Assembly (NCBI RefSeq): GCF_000426565.1
Contig: NZ_AUFP01000001.1
Span: 62,001-126,000 of the forward strand
Source of the DNA: Segatella albensis DSM 11370 = JCM 12258
Lineage (GTDB): Bacteria; Bacteroidota; Bacteroidia; Bacteroidales; Bacteroidaceae
Direction: 5' to 3'
Length of the DNA stretch: 64,000 bases
Below are positions 37,861-47,911 of the stretch, piece by piece; position 1 is the first letter of the stretch, and each line of letters opens with the position of its first letter. A model generated the notes under the pieces. The model worked only from the letters and a program-made list of their open reading frames with translations, searched no databases and had not been told where the DNA came from. The position numbers were made by a program, and so were the translations under genes.

Positions 37861-39372
37861 TTAATAACCTGGATTCTGAGTCATCAAAGGATTAGCATCC
37901 ATCTCTGTCTGAGGAATAGGGAACAACAGACGTTCCTTGGTGGCACGAGTCTTGCCAATAGAGTGTAGGAATTTGACAGCATAAGAGCCATCACCGATAC
38001 GGATGAGGTCGAACCATCGATGTCCTTCGAAAGCCAGTTCCATACGGCGTTCGTGGATGATCTTCTCCCTCATCTCTGTCTGAGAGAGTCCTGCGACATT
38101 AGGTAGACCGGCACGATGGCGCACGATATTCAATGGTGCGCATGCCGCAGCAGTCTGTCCGAGTTCGTTCAAGGCCTCAGCCTTCATCAGGAACACATCG
38201 GCATAACGCCATACGACAAAGTTTGCTGGGTTGGTATTATATTCCGGAGAGATATTCTTGGTAACGAGGAATTTCCGTACGTTGAATCCCGTATTCGAAA
38301 AACTGCGCTTATAAGTCTTGCCGTCGAAGTCGGGGCAACCCTCATAGAACACGGTCAGATCTTTACGTTTGTCTCCCTCCTCATATTGCGACATGAATTC
38401 CTTTGTAGGCTGATTCCATCCATAACTTCCGGCAACGAAATCGGAGTTACGAGGTCCCATGAAAGTAGACAGCCAACTTGACTGTGGATTGTTTCCCCAG
38501 AAATCATATTCTGTATTTCCGGAGAACTGTACCTCGAAGATTGATTCGGGTCCATTGTTGACGGTGGCATCGAAATTACGCTCATAGCTACACTTTGACA
38601 AGTCGTAACCGAGGGCTGTTACAGAGTCACAGAGGTTCACCACATGCTTATAGTACTCCTTATTCTTAGGAGCAAGGGTAAGATAGATGTCTGCCATCTG
38701 GGTGAGAGCTGCATCCTTGCAGGCACGACCGACATTTTCGGAATCATACTGCGACTTGGCAGGGAGGATATCTATCGCACGTTGGCAATCGGACATGATC
38801 TGGCGATATACCTCATCAACGGAAGCACGTGCGATAGCAGTATTCTGTCCAGGTTTGAAGGGTTCCAGACGGAGAGGGACACCGCCATAGAGCCTTACGA
38901 GGATATAATAATAATGTGAACGGAGGAAAAGAGCTTCGCCCAAGCAACGCTCCTTCAGACTGCCCTTCTCGTATCCCGTCGACTCGATACTCTTTATCAA
39001 AGTGTTGCACTGTCCGATGCCGACCCAAGGAGAGCGCCACATATAAAGTGCCATACCGTTATCACTAAGTGTTGTGAAGTTAGATGCCTGCACCGTTTCC
39101 AGTCCGTCGGTACCGCCTCCGGCACCCACAATACTGTTTCCCGCAACGATATCGAGCGTCCACAAACGCTGGTTATACATATTCGAGCTTTGAAGAGTAC
39201 GATAGCACGCATTCGTCATAGCGACAGCCACCTGGTCATCAATTTCCGTTTCTGGGTCGACGGTATTTTTAGGAGTTTTCTCCAAGAAATCGTCAACACA
39301 AGATGACAAAGCAGTTGCAATAGTCAGTCCAAGGAAGACATTGCCAATGATATTTCTTATATTTCGTTTCAT
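37861..39372 (-). CDS. susD: SusD/RagB-family nutrient-binding lipoprotein
   Basis: The 503-residue lipoprotein (lipobox ALSSC near residue 24) has the SusD fold. FLEKTPKNTVDPE is at the start, helical TPR-like repeats such as ALFLRSHYYYILVRLYGGVPL follow, and the C-terminal conserved region is ERRMELAFEGHRWFDLIRIGDG. It forms the lid of the SusC channel and binds the glycan. It lies 13 bases after the susC gene. Confidence 0.93.
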   Translation of the reverse strand: MKRNIRNIIGNVFLGLTIATALSSCVDDFLEKTPKNTVDPETEIDDQVAVAMTNACYRTLQSSNMYNQRLWTLDIVAGNSIVGAGGGTDGLETVQASNFTTLSDNGMALYMWRSPWVGIGQCNTLIKSIESTGYEKGSLKERCLGEALFLRSHYYYILVRLYGGVPLRLEPFKPGQNTAIARASVDEVYRQIMSDCQRAIDILPAKSQYDSENVGRACKDAALTQMADIYLTLAPKNKEYYKHVVNLCDSVTALGYDLSKCSYERNFDATVNNGPESIFEVQFSGNTEYDFWGNNPQSSWLSTFMGPRNSDFVAGSYGWNQPTKEFMSQYEEGDKRKDLTVFYEGCPDFDGKTYKRSFSNTGFNVRKFLVTKNISPEYNTNPANFVVWRYADVFLMKAEALNELGQTAAACAPLNIVRHRAGLPNVAGLSQTEMREKIIHERRMELAFEGHRWFDLIRIGDGSYAVKFLHSIGKTRATKERLLFPIPQTEMDANPLMTQNPGY

Positions 39373-39385
39373 GATAGCTTTTGTT

Positions 39386-42379
39386 TTAGAAATTGAAGTT
39401 TATACCAAGATTGAAAGTTCTTGAAATCGGATAACGAGAGAGATCAATTCCATTGATATCAACCTCAGGGTCAAAACCACTATATTTAGTAATGGTGAAG
39501 ACATTCTCGCAAGAGAGTGTCAGACGTGCATTCTGAACGGTGAGCACCTTGAGCCAACTCTTAGGGAAATTGTAAGAAAGGCTCAACGTCTTGAGTCGAA
39601 TATAAGAGCCATTTTCTACATATCTGTCAGAGACACGTGTATTCTGGTTAGGGTCACCGAAGACGGCACGCGGCATATTGTTACTGGTACCCTCGGCAGT
39701 CCATCGGTTCAGCACATCCGTCGTTTGGTTATAGGCTGCCGACATACCCGTAAGGTCTATACTGTTGGCGTTAAAGATTTTGTTTCCCGCAACACCTTGG
39801 AAGAAGATACCCAGTTCAAAGCCATTCCATGTAAGTGTATTATTCAGAGAGAACAGACTTGTAGGATTCGGGTTACCGATGATCGTACGGTCTTCATCAT
39901 TGATGACACCATCGTTGTTGAGATCCTTGAATCTGATGTCACCGGCCTCAGCACCAGGCTGAATAGCATGCTGCTGCACCTCTGCCTCGTTCTGGAAGAT
40001 ACCATCCGTGACATATCCATAGAACACGTTTATAGGAAGTCCCTTCTCCAATATCGTCACATACGAATTGTTGATCTGGTTGATATAATAAGGAACACTA
40101 CTGTTCAGGTCGATGATCTTATTTCTGTTATAGGTGTAGGAGAGATCTGAAGTCCACCCCAGTTTGCCCTTCAGGTTAACGGTATGAAGGGAAACCTCAA
40201 AACCACTGTTGCGTACCTTTCCGGCATTGGTATAAGTGGTGCTGGTATCCTCAAATCCCGAGGTGATAGGGATAGAAGCTTTCACAAGCATATCTCTTGT
40301 TGTCTTGAGATAAGCATCAAAGGAAAGTGTAGCACGCTGATGGAAGAGAGTGGCATCAAAGCCGATATTGGATTGTGCCACTTCCTCCCAGTGGATAGAA
40401 GGATTGGAAAGCGTAGCAGAGACAAGAGCTGCCTGCTCATTGCCACTATAGCCAAAAGGATATACACTGGTGTTATAAGATGCCAGATAACTATAGTTGC
40501 TCACACTGGCCTGACTACCGGTAACACCATATCCGGTGCGAATCTTCAGGTCGCTGAGTACATCATTCTTAGGGAACCAGTCTTCTTCTGAGATACGCCA
40601 TGCCAGAGAGACCGAAGGGAATGTTCCCCAACGATGCTCGCTACCGAAGCGACTGGAACCATCACGTCTTACCGTAGCGGTAAGGAGATATTTGTTCTGA
40701 TAATCATAGTTCAGACGAGCCATATAAGAGAACAGAGCCCATTCTGTTTCGTTTCCGCCAATGGAGTGCATTTTCTGTCCATTGTCCATCTCGTGCACAT
40801 TGGCAAAAGCAAACACGTTCTTCTGCGCATTGAGATAGTCGAAGTCGTTCCATTGTGATGATACACCGGCCATGACATTGAAATGATGCTTCTTGGCAAG
40901 TGTGTAGTCGAAAAGAAAATAATTATCCCATAGGTAGGTAAACGACTTGTTGTCGCTCTTGTATCGAGAACTTTCCTCTACAGGAGTTGGTTTCCAGTTG
41001 TATGCGGGTGTAAAGTTGTCGGTATACCAGAACTTAGCGTCCACACCCAGAGTACTTCTGAACTTGAGCCACTTACAGAAGCTCAGCTCCGCTGTAATAT
41101 TACCTAGGAAGTTATATCCGTTGGTTTTCTGCAGATCCGTTTCCGTAGGACCTATCGGGTTACGGGTAGAACCAAACCATGTGGAATTACCTTCAGGTCC
41201 TGTCCAGTTACCGTTCTCATCTTTTACTGCATAGGTAGGGAGAGCACGGAACGCACTACCGATGTTGTAGCTGCCTTGCTGCTTCTTATCTGCGCTGACA
41301 GTGATATTATTGGACATCTTCAACCAAGGGAGCACCTGAGCATCGGCATTTTCCTGGAAAGTGAAGCGATTGTATTCCACGCTTCTCACGGTTCCGGTCT
41401 GATTAAGATATCCACCGGAAACATAATAATGAGCCTTCTCACTACCACCGGAATAGCTAAGGGAATAATTCTGCATATATCCGGTATGCAGGAGTTCGTC
41501 GAGCCAGTCGGTACCTTTGCCCAACAAAGAAGGGTCTGCCCAATCAGGATTAGTGGCATATCTTGCATTGCCAAGCATATCATTACTCAATGCTGCATAC
41601 TGACTGGCGTTAAGCATATCGGGAACCTTTGTGGTCTTCTGGGCTGAGAAGTTGGCTGAGAAAGAGAGGATTCCTTTACCCTCTTTACCTTTCTTCGTGG
41701 TGATCATGACCACGCCGTTAGCGCCACGACTACCATAGATTGCTGTCGCCGATGCATCCTTGAGGACATCGAGGCGTTCTACATCAGCCATATTCAGACT
41801 GTTCAAACTCAGGTCTGTCGGCACACCATCGATGACCACAAGAGGGTCACAGTTATTGATAGATCCCAAGCCACGGATCTTGATAGACACATTATCGCCA
41901 GGTTTTCCTGCGTCCACAATCTGCAGACCGGCGATCTTTCCTTGTATAGCCTGTCCGATATTGGTAACAGGAACATCCATATCCTTAGCGTTGAGCGAAC
42001 CTACAGAACCCGTTAGGTCACTCTTTCGCATTGTACCATAACCGATGACGACGACCTCATTGATTTTAAGATTCTTCTCATGAAGGGTTATAGACAATGG
42101 TTTTTCCGTAGCTTTTGCTTCTTGGGTTGTAAAACCTATATAAGAAAAAGTCAGTGTTGAGTTTTGTGGTACCAAGAGAGTAAACTTACCATCCAAATCA
42201 GAAGTTACTCCATTACTGGTTCCTTTCTGCATAATCGTACACCCGATGATCGGTTCACCGGATTCGTCTGTAACGACACCGCTAACTTTTACATTCTGGG
42301 CCATAGCCGTAAGTGATAAAAGCATGGTGAAGACAAACAGCGATAATCGTTGGGTTAGAAGTCTTTTCATTTCTTTCAT
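39386..42379 (-). CDS. susC: SusC/RagA-family TonB-linked outer membrane transporter
   Basis: The 997-residue protein has a signal peptide, a carboxypeptidase-regulatory-like domain (VKVSGVVTDESGEPIIG) and the TonB-box/plug region. Plug markers are EVVVIGYGTMRKSDLTG and VERLDVLKDASATAIYGSRGANG. A 22-strand barrel ends in an aromatic residue (NFNF). It imports glycan fragments across the outer membrane with TonB energy. It is the first gene of the operon. A weak -7 element (TTACTTTGC, 42426-42418 minus) lies upstream. Confidence 0.95.
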   Translation of the reverse strand: MKEMKRLLTQRLSLFVFTMLLSLTAMAQNVKVSGVVTDESGEPIIGCTIMQKGTSNGVTSDLDGKFTLLVPQNSTLTFSYIGFTTQEAKATEKPLSITLHEKNLKINEVVVIGYGTMRKSDLTGSVGSLNAKDMDVPVTNIGQAIQGKIAGLQIVDAGKPGDNVSIKIRGLGSINNCDPLVVIDGVPTDLSLNSLNMADVERLDVLKDASATAIYGSRGANGVVMITTKKGKEGKGILSFSANFSAQKTTKVPDMLNASQYAALSNDMLGNARYATNPDWADPSLLGKGTDWLDELLHTGYMQNYSLSYSGGSEKAHYYVSGGYLNQTGTVRSVEYNRFTFQENADAQVLPWLKMSNNITVSADKKQQGSYNIGSAFRALPTYAVKDENGNWTGPEGNSTWFGSTRNPIGPTETDLQKTNGYNFLGNITAELSFCKWLKFRSTLGVDAKFWYTDNFTPAYNWKPTPVEESSRYKSDNKSFTYLWDNYFLFDYTLAKKHHFNVMAGVSSQWNDFDYLNAQKNVFAFANVHEMDNGQKMHSIGGNETEWALFSYMARLNYDYQNKYLLTATVRRDGSSRFGSEHRWGTFPSVSLAWRISEEDWFPKNDVLSDLKIRTGYGVTGSQASVSNYSYLASYNTSVYPFGYSGNEQAALVSATLSNPSIHWEEVAQSNIGFDATLFHQRATLSFDAYLKTTRDMLVKASIPITSGFEDTSTTYTNAGKVRNSGFEVSLHTVNLKGKLGWTSDLSYTYNRNKIIDLNSSVPYYINQINNSYVTILEKGLPINVFYGYVTDGIFQNEAEVQQHAIQPGAEAGDIRFKDLNNDGVINDEDRTIIGNPNPTSLFSLNNTLTWNGFELGIFFQGVAGNKIFNANSIDLTGMSAAYNQTTDVLNRWTAEGTSNNMPRAVFGDPNQNTRVSDRYVENGSYIRLKTLSLSYNFPKSWLKVLTVQNARLTLSCENVFTITKYSGFDPEVDINGIDLSRYPISRTFNLGINFNF

Positions 42380-42551
42380 AATAAGGTTTTAAGACATTAA
42401 TTATTCTATTTTACCTTGCAAAGTAACAACTATTTTGATAAAAATGTATGGCTCAGTAGGTACTTAGTAGATTCGACAATATTTAGCACTATGTTTATTA
42501 TACTGATAATTAGGCATTTACGAAATTTACAAAAAGTTTGTCAAGTAGATG

Positions 42552-42583
42552 TTTGTAGTTTCGAAAAAACTGTTTATCTTTGC
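42552..42583 (+). promoter_or_regulatory. Promoter of the DUF6377-type regulator gene
   Basis: TTTG at 42552-42555 and TATCTTTGC at 42575-42583 are separated by 19 bases. The position shows that the upstream part of the open frame (from 42416) is not translated and fixes the start at 42602. Confidence 0.75.
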
Positions 42584-42601
42584 AAAAAACCTAAAACAGT
42601 C

Positions 42602-44254
42602 ATGTTAAGAACCTTATTAATATCATTTTTCATCTTATTCAGCTGTTGCGTCTCTGCTCAGCGGAAGGAACATATTCTCCTTCAACTCGACTCTGTATTG
42701 ACACATCGACAACAAGCTATCACAGAAAAGGAAAAACGCATAGACTATCTCAAAACAAGTTTGCAGAAAGAGCAAAGCACGAAGGCTCAGTTCAATATCT
42801 ACAATCAGTTATATGAGGAATATTATGTCTTCCAGTTTGATTCTGCTCAGGTATATATTAACAGAGGTATAGAACTGGCCAAGAAGCAGAATGACAAATA
42901 CTACTACAGTCTTTTCGTGATCCGCAAAGCTCAGCTGATGGCCATAGGAGGACTGTATCACGAGGCCAAGGACCTTATAGAGACCATAGACGTATCGAAC
43001 CTGGATAAGGAACTGCAGTTTGATTATTACCTGAGTTTGTTTCGTATCTACAGTTACTGGAGCGACTACTGTAACGATAAGGAGTATAAACCTCGCTACA
43101 GGACTCTTGCCAACACCTTTCTAAGTAAGGCCATCTTCCATCTCGACAAGAACAACATGGGATATGATTACTTCATGGGCGAATATTATGTATATGTGAA
43201 CTTTGATGCACGGACTGCCCGCAAATATTATCTGGCGGCACTGAAAACTTGCCCGAAGAGTTCACGCTACTATGCCATGGCCTGTTTTGCGCTGGCAGGC
43301 AATTACAGGAATGACAACGATGAACAGCAATATGAGAAGTATCTGATTCTTTCGGCCTTGAGTGATGCACAAAACCTGACCATGGAGAACTTCTCTCTCC
43401 AAATGTTGGCTTCTTATATCTTCGAGACAGACGAACACAATATTGAGCGTGCTCAGACTTATATCAACCAGTCGTTGGAGGATGCCAAGTTTTACAACAG
43501 TAAACTCCGTATCATTGAAATCTCGGAAAGACTTCCTAGCATCATCTCTAAATACGAGAAGGCGGTAAGGGCACGTAATAATATGCAGAAACTTGTCATC
43601 ATCTCTGTTTCTATCCTATTGTTCATCCTCTTGGGAGCTATGGTCTTCATCTTCAAGCAAAATGCTAAACTTACAGCACGAAGGAAAGAACTCTACGAGA
43701 GAAACCAGCAACTGTCGGAACTTAACGAGCATCAGAATAAACTCAACATGCAGTTGAACACTTTGAATGCTCGCCTTGTGGATACAAACAAGAAACGTGA
43801 AGGTCTGGCAAGAATCTATATCGACTTATGCGCAAAGTACATCAACAGACTCAAGAATCAGAAGACTCTCGTACAACGTAAGATCAAGGCTAATCAGGTA
43901 AACGAACTCCTCACCCTCATAGCATCATCCAAATTCTCGGAGGAAGATGCAGCGACATTCCTCAACCGTTTCGATAAGGCTTTCTTGGATCTATACCCTA
44001 CCTTTATAGAGGAATTTACGGCTCTGTTGAAACCAGAAAACCGTACCATTATGCCATCTTCTAATTCTTTAACGCCGGAACTTCGCATCTTTGCGCTCAT
44101 CCGACTTGGTGTCAAGGAAAGCAGTGAGATTGCCGACTTACTCTTCTATTCTCCGCAGACGATATATAATTATAGGTCGGCGGTAAAGAACAAGGCTCTC
44201 TGTAAGGAGACCTTTGAGGATGACGTTCTGCAATTATGCACGGTAATCAAGTAA
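42602..44254 (+). CDS. Membrane-bound DUF6377/SusR-like transcriptional regulator of the glucan locus
   Basis: The protein (550 residues from MLRTLLIS) has a signal peptide and a periplasmic helical repeat region of the TPR kind (about 20-320; the repeats carry AKKQNDKYYYSLF and ARKYYLAALKTCPKSSRYYA). One transmembrane helix follows (LVIISVSILLFILLGAMVFI), then a coiled coil and a cytoplasmic C-terminal region with a helix-turn-helix-like end (ELRIFALIRLGVKESSEIADLLFYS, TIYNYRSAVKNKA). The tail resembles LuxR/DUF6377 regulators. Divergent from susC, it most likely senses an alpha-gluco-oligosaccharide in the periplasm and activates the operon. Confidence 0.8.
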   Translation: MLRTLLISFFILFSCCVSAQRKEHILLQLDSVLTHRQQAITEKEKRIDYLKTSLQKEQSTKAQFNIYNQLYEEYYVFQFDSAQVYINRGIELAKKQNDKYYYSLFVIRKAQLMAIGGLYHEAKDLIETIDVSNLDKELQFDYYLSLFRIYSYWSDYCNDKEYKPRYRTLANTFLSKAIFHLDKNNMGYDYFMGEYYVYVNFDARTARKYYLAALKTCPKSSRYYAMACFALAGNYRNDNDEQQYEKYLILSALSDAQNLTMENFSLQMLASYIFETDEHNIERAQTYINQSLEDAKFYNSKLRIIEISERLPSIISKYEKAVRARNNMQKLVIISVSILLFILLGAMVFIFKQNAKLTARRKELYERNQQLSELNEHQNKLNMQLNTLNARLVDTNKKREGLARIYIDLCAKYINRLKNQKTLVQRKIKANQVNELLTLIASSKFSEEDAATFLNRFDKAFLDLYPTFIEEFTALLKPENRTIMPSSNSLTPELRIFALIRLGVKESSEIADLLFYSPQTIYNYRSAVKNKALCKETFEDDVLQLCTVIK

Positions 44255-44352
44255 GATGGTTCGGGTATCCTCATATTGGTATATATCCAAGAATATCTGT
44301 TTTACTATAATAAAAATTATTGATAATGATGACAAGATATCAATATTTTATA

Positions 44353-44361
44353 TAATTTTGC
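44353..44361 (+). promoter_or_regulatory. -7 element of the SDR gene
   Basis: TAATTTTGC lies 33 bases before the ATG at 44395. There is no clear -33 TTTG. Confidence 0.5.
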
Positions 44362-44394
44362 AGAATAATATTATACTTACAAAAATAAAACACA

Positions 44395-45108
44395 ATGCAC
44401 AAAATTGCTTTAATAACAGGTGCCAATAAGGGTATTGGCTATGGCATCTGTAAATTCTTAGGTCAATCCGGATGGGAAATCATCGTCGGTGCTCGTGATG
44501 AAGCAAAGGCGCTGAAGGCAACAAATCAACTCCGGACTGAAGGAGTTACTGTTCTTGGATGGCAGTATATTAACCTGTCTGACAATGATTCTATTGCAAA
44601 ATCTGCATCAGAAATTGCCAACAAGTATCCTGATCTGTGTCTCCTTGTCAATAATGCGGGAATTCCCGGAGATATGGCCGTAACAAGTTATGATTCGGAT
44701 ATCAAAGATGTAGCAGAAACCATTCAGGTCAACTATATCGGAACGTTCTTCTTAACAAAATCACTCGTTCCTTTGTTGGCGAAGAATCAGGGACGCATCG
44801 TCAACATAACAGTTCCGTCGGAGATAAGTCCATACTGGCATCCTATGGCTTATGTCGCAAGTAAAGCCGCACAGAACGCGATGACGGGTATCATGGCGAT
44901 GGAGTTTGACAAGAAGAATATTCCTGTTGAAATCTTCGATATTCATCCCGGAGCTACAACGACCGATTTGAATGACCACTATACAGGACCTGGCGCACAT
45001 TCTGTGGATGTCGTCGGCAAAAAGATTGAAGAAGTCATCAATGACGGAAAACATCATCAGGGTGAGTTTATCGAATTATACCCTATCGTTGATGAGGGGA
45101 GAGATTAA
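44395..45108 (+). CDS. Short-chain dehydrogenase/reductase (carbonyl-reductase-like)
   Basis: The 237-residue protein has the NADP-binding TGANKGIGYGI (8-18), NNAGIPGD, and a catalytic tetrad region with NITVPSEIS and YVASKAAQNAM (Tyr and Lys of YxxxK). It resembles plant/animal-type carbonyl reductases and bacterial SDRs of unknown substrate. The serine usually found before the catalytic Tyr is in ITVPSE. The gene is followed 35 bases later by a sugar/nucleoside kinase gene and may form an operon with it. Confidence 0.85.
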   Translation: MHKIALITGANKGIGYGICKFLGQSGWEIIVGARDEAKALKATNQLRTEGVTVLGWQYINLSDNDSIAKSASEIANKYPDLCLLVNNAGIPGDMAVTSYDSDIKDVAETIQVNYIGTFFLTKSLVPLLAKNQGRIVNITVPSEISPYWHPMAYVASKAAQNAMTGIMAMEFDKKNIPVEIFDIHPGATTTDLNDHYTGPGAHSVDVVGKKIEEVINDGKHHQGEFIELYPIVDEGRD

Positions 45109-45143
45109 TCCATCATAAAAGAGGAATTATCGACAAGAAGGAT

Positions 45144-46016
45144 ATGAAGGATATATGTTGCATCGGACATATCACCAAGGATAAGGTCGTCACTCCTGAC
45201 CATACGGTCTTCATGAGTGGCGGCACCTCCTTTTATTTCGCCCATGCTCTGAACTGTTTACCTCCAAGGATTGATTTCTCTTTGGTAACGGCGATGAATG
45301 TCAACGATAAGGAACCTGTGGAGGAGATGAGACGAAAGGGCATAGACGTCACGCTCTTCCCTTCTCGCCATACGGTATTCTTTGAAAATATCTATGGCGA
45401 TAATCTCAACGATCGTAAGCAACGGGTATTGGCTAAGGCTGATCCTTTCTGTATTTCGCAACTCGAAGATGTTCATGCTCGGGTATATCATCTAGGAAGT
45501 CTCCTCAACGATGACTTCTCGCCCGATGTGGTGGCATATCTGGCAAGTAAAGGAAAGGTGAGCATCGATGTACAAGGATATCTGAGGGAGGTACGCAATG
45601 GCAATGTTTTTGCCAAAGACTGGAAGGATAAACGAAGGGTTCTCGAAAACACGTACTATATTAAGGTGAACGAAACTGAGATGCAAACTATCACAGGATT
45701 CACCGACACGCATCTTGCTGCCATGAAACTGCATGAATGGGGGGTAAAAGAGGTGTGTATCACTTTAGGAAGTAAGGGATCTTTGATTTACAAGGATGGT
45801 ATTTTCTATGAAATTCCAGCCTACAAACCACATAGAATAGTCGATGCAACAGGATGCGGAGATACGTATGCTGCAGGATATCTATACTGTAGACTTCAAG
45901 GAAAAGAACCTATGGAAAGTGGTAAATTTGCCGCGGCCATGTGTATGCTGAAACTTGAACATAATGGTCCATTCGACAAAAATATCGAAGAGGTAGAAAG
46001 AATATTACAACGCTAA
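45144..46016 (+). CDS. PfkB/ribokinase-family carbohydrate or nucleoside kinase
   Basis: The 290-residue kinase has the N-terminal substrate-binding start CCIGHITKDKVV and a glycine pair MSGGTSFYFA. The C-terminal PfkB signature is DATGCGDTYAAGYLY, with the catalytic Asp. The substrate cannot be assigned from sequence. Its 3' end overlaps the convergent ABC ATPase gene by 12 bases. Confidence 0.85.
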   Translation: MKDICCIGHITKDKVVTPDHTVFMSGGTSFYFAHALNCLPPRIDFSLVTAMNVNDKEPVEEMRRKGIDVTLFPSRHTVFFENIYGDNLNDRKQRVLAKADPFCISQLEDVHARVYHLGSLLNDDFSPDVVAYLASKGKVSIDVQGYLREVRNGNVFAKDWKDKRRVLENTYYIKVNETEMQTITGFTDTHLAAMKLHEWGVKEVCITLGSKGSLIYKDGIFYEIPAYKPHRIVDATGCGDTYAAGYLYCRLQGKEPMESGKFAAAMCMLKLEHNGPFDKNIEEVERILQR

Positions 46017-46730
46017 AAGAACATCAATCTCATTTTGAACTTCTTCCTTGGCAACGGCATGAAGTCCTGATTCATCAAGTTGCCACAACACATCCGCAAG
46101 TTTCACGGCCAATTCCAGATCATGTGTAGAAAGGAATATCGTTTTATCCATGTCATGGGCCAGACGCTTGAGGAGTTTCATCATCTCCACCTTACTGGAG
46201 AAATCAAGAAAGGCCGTAGGCTCATCAAGGAAGATAACGGGTGTCTGCTGTGCCAAAGCTTTCGCTATCATCACCTTCTGTCGTTCTCCATCACTCAGAT
46301 GCGTTACCATCCTGTATTTTAGATGGTCGATTCCCACCATAGAGATACTCTCGTCTACGATCTTATCATCTTCCTTGGACAGTGTGCCCCAAAATCCGGT
46401 ATAGGGAGCGCGCCCCATTCCCACAAGTTCCTTCACCGTGATGTTGTTGATATGTGGTTTTCTAGTGAGGACCACACCTATCGTACGGGCCAGTTCAGAA
46501 TGAGTATAGTCTTTAATAGGCTTTCCCAGAATGAAGCAATCACCGGAAAGAGGTGGTTGGAAAGCGGATAAAGTGCGAAGTAAAGTGGATTTACCGATAC
46601 CATTAGAACCGATCAGACAGGTAAGTTCACCACTACGGATAGATGCGTTCATGCCAGAAACTACCCGACGTACCCGACCTTTGTCGAGATGATAACCTAC
46701 ACAGAAATCTCTAAGTTGTATCGTTTCCAT
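46005..46730 (-). CDS. ABC transporter ATP-binding protein (FecE/BtuD-like), orphan
   Basis: The 241-residue ATPase has Walker A GSNGIGKS, a Q-loop region LTRKPHI, the signature LSDGERQK, Walker B VIFLDEP and the switch His in STHDLE. It is closest in style to iron-siderophore/cobalamin importer ATPases (GRAPYTGFWG is typical of that group). No permease or binding-protein gene is adjacent in the window. The ATG is only four bases after the -7 element (46735-46743), so the message may be leaderless. Confidence 0.88.
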   Translation of the reverse strand: METIQLRDFCVGYHLDKGRVRRVVSGMNASIRSGELTCLIGSNGIGKSTLLRTLSAFQPPLSGDCFILGKPIKDYTHSELARTIGVVLTRKPHINNITVKELVGMGRAPYTGFWGTLSKEDDKIVDESISMVGIDHLKYRMVTHLSDGERQKVMIAKALAQQTPVIFLDEPTAFLDFSSKVEMMKLLKRLAHDMDKTIFLSTHDLELAVKLADVLWQLDESGLHAVAKEEVQNEIDVLLAL

Positions 46731-46734
46731 ATGT

Positions 46735-46743
46735 GCAAAGTTA
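46735..46743 (-). promoter_or_regulatory. -7 element of the ABC ATPase gene, start-codon proximal
   Basis: The minus strand reads TAACTTTGC and ends five bases before the A of the ATG at 46730, implying little or no 5' leader. Confidence 0.6.
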
Positions 46744-46891
46744 GTGAAAATTATCAGATCTCATCATATTTTCATCTTATTTTTGCAACATTACAAGGAA
46801 ATCAAGAATAATCTTCTTACATAAAGGGTATCCAGTCGCAACTATTTTAAACATTTTTCTACAATAAATACAAACTACTAATATTTTTTAT

Positions 46892-46900
46892 TACCTTTGC
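46892..46900 (+). promoter_or_regulatory. -7 element of the CsgG-family operon
   Basis: TACCTTTGC lies 67 bases upstream of the ATG at 46968. The leader is otherwise AT-rich without an obvious structure. Confidence 0.6.
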
Positions 46901-46967
46901 AATGACGTAGTGGAGATATTCTCTGTACACATCTATGTATATATTTGTTTAACTAATAATAAACGAA

Positions 46968-47903
46968 ATGAAGAAAATTCTTTTGTTTGCAATGCTATTT
47001 TCGCTTTGCACGTTTGCCAATGCACAACGAAATGTGGAAATAGTTGAGCCCGTGAAACAGAACTTAGAAGACACAGGCAAGCGCACGATTAAGCGTAAAG
47101 TGGCTATTGGTCGTTTTAGTAATGAAACGCAGTATGCTAAAGGCATCTTCTATGACAAGGAGAATGACCCTATGAGAAAGCAAGCTCTTGACATTTTATC
47201 CGCAAAGTTGGCTGCATCTGGAAAGTTCTTATTGCTAGAAAGAGATGATCTTGCATCTCTTTTAGAAGAAGCAGAGAAGAGTGACAACAGTCTCGCAACC
47301 ATTGGTGCCGACTACATGATTATCGGCTCTATCACAGAGTTTGGTCGAAAGAATACTGGTAAGAATGGTGTTTTCACAAATGTAAAAACACAAACCGTGG
47401 AAGCTGCCGTAGCCATTCGCTTGGTCGATGTAGCAACAGGCCTCATCATCTACTCTGATGAAGGTAAAGGTTCTGCCGAAATTACAACAAAAACTACAAT
47501 GGGGATTGGTGGACAAGCCAGCTACGATGCAACTTTGAGCGATAAGGCTATATCGGAAGCAATCGGTCAACTTGTAGAGAATATTATCAATAAATGTACA
47601 GACAAACCTTGGCGCACATTCTTCCTTTCTTATGACGATAATGCACAGCTAATTGCCGGTGGTGCAAGTCAAGGCATTAAGGTAGGTGACACATTTGCTG
47701 TCAAAACCAAAGGAAAGAAGGTCAAGAATCCTCAAACGGGTGTGATGATAGAACTTCCAGGTAAACAAATTGGAACAGTGACTGTCTCTGCAACAGGTGG
47801 TGACACACCAGAAACAGAGTACTCTTTTGTCTCGTTTACTGGTAACGGAACAACGATTAATGCTGATAAATTGACAGACTACTATATCGAAGAAATCAAA
47901 TAG
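46968..47903 (+). CDS. CsgG-family outer membrane secretion-pore-like protein
   Basis: The 311-residue protein has a signal peptide (ending FANAQ) and a CsgG domain. Markers are RKVAIGRFSNETQ near residue 45, LERDDLASLLEEAE, GADYMIIGSITEFGRK, the strand region EAAVAIRLVDVATGLIIYSDEGKG that would form the barrel, and a C-terminal extension of about 90 residues (DNAQLIAGGASQGIKVGDTF). E. coli CsgG is a lipoprotein forming a nonameric curli export pore. Here no lipobox Cys is seen. No csgA/B/E/F-like genes are near. It heads an operon with three small lipoproteins. Confidence 0.82.
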   Translation: MKKILLFAMLFSLCTFANAQRNVEIVEPVKQNLEDTGKRTIKRKVAIGRFSNETQYAKGIFYDKENDPMRKQALDILSAKLAASGKFLLLERDDLASLLEEAEKSDNSLATIGADYMIIGSITEFGRKNTGKNGVFTNVKTQTVEAAVAIRLVDVATGLIIYSDEGKGSAEITTKTTMGIGGQASYDATLSDKAISEAIGQLVENIINKCTDKPWRTFFLSYDDNAQLIAGGASQGIKVGDTFAVKTKGKKVKNPQTGVMIELPGKQIGTVTVSATGGDTPETEYSFVSFTGNGTTINADKLTDYYIEEIK

Positions 47904-47911
47904 AATCTAGT

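Noticed and set aside
42416..42601. Extra 62 codons at the start of the DUF6377-type regulator
   Set aside because: A strong promoter (42552-42583) lies within this stretch, and the signal peptide begins at 42602.
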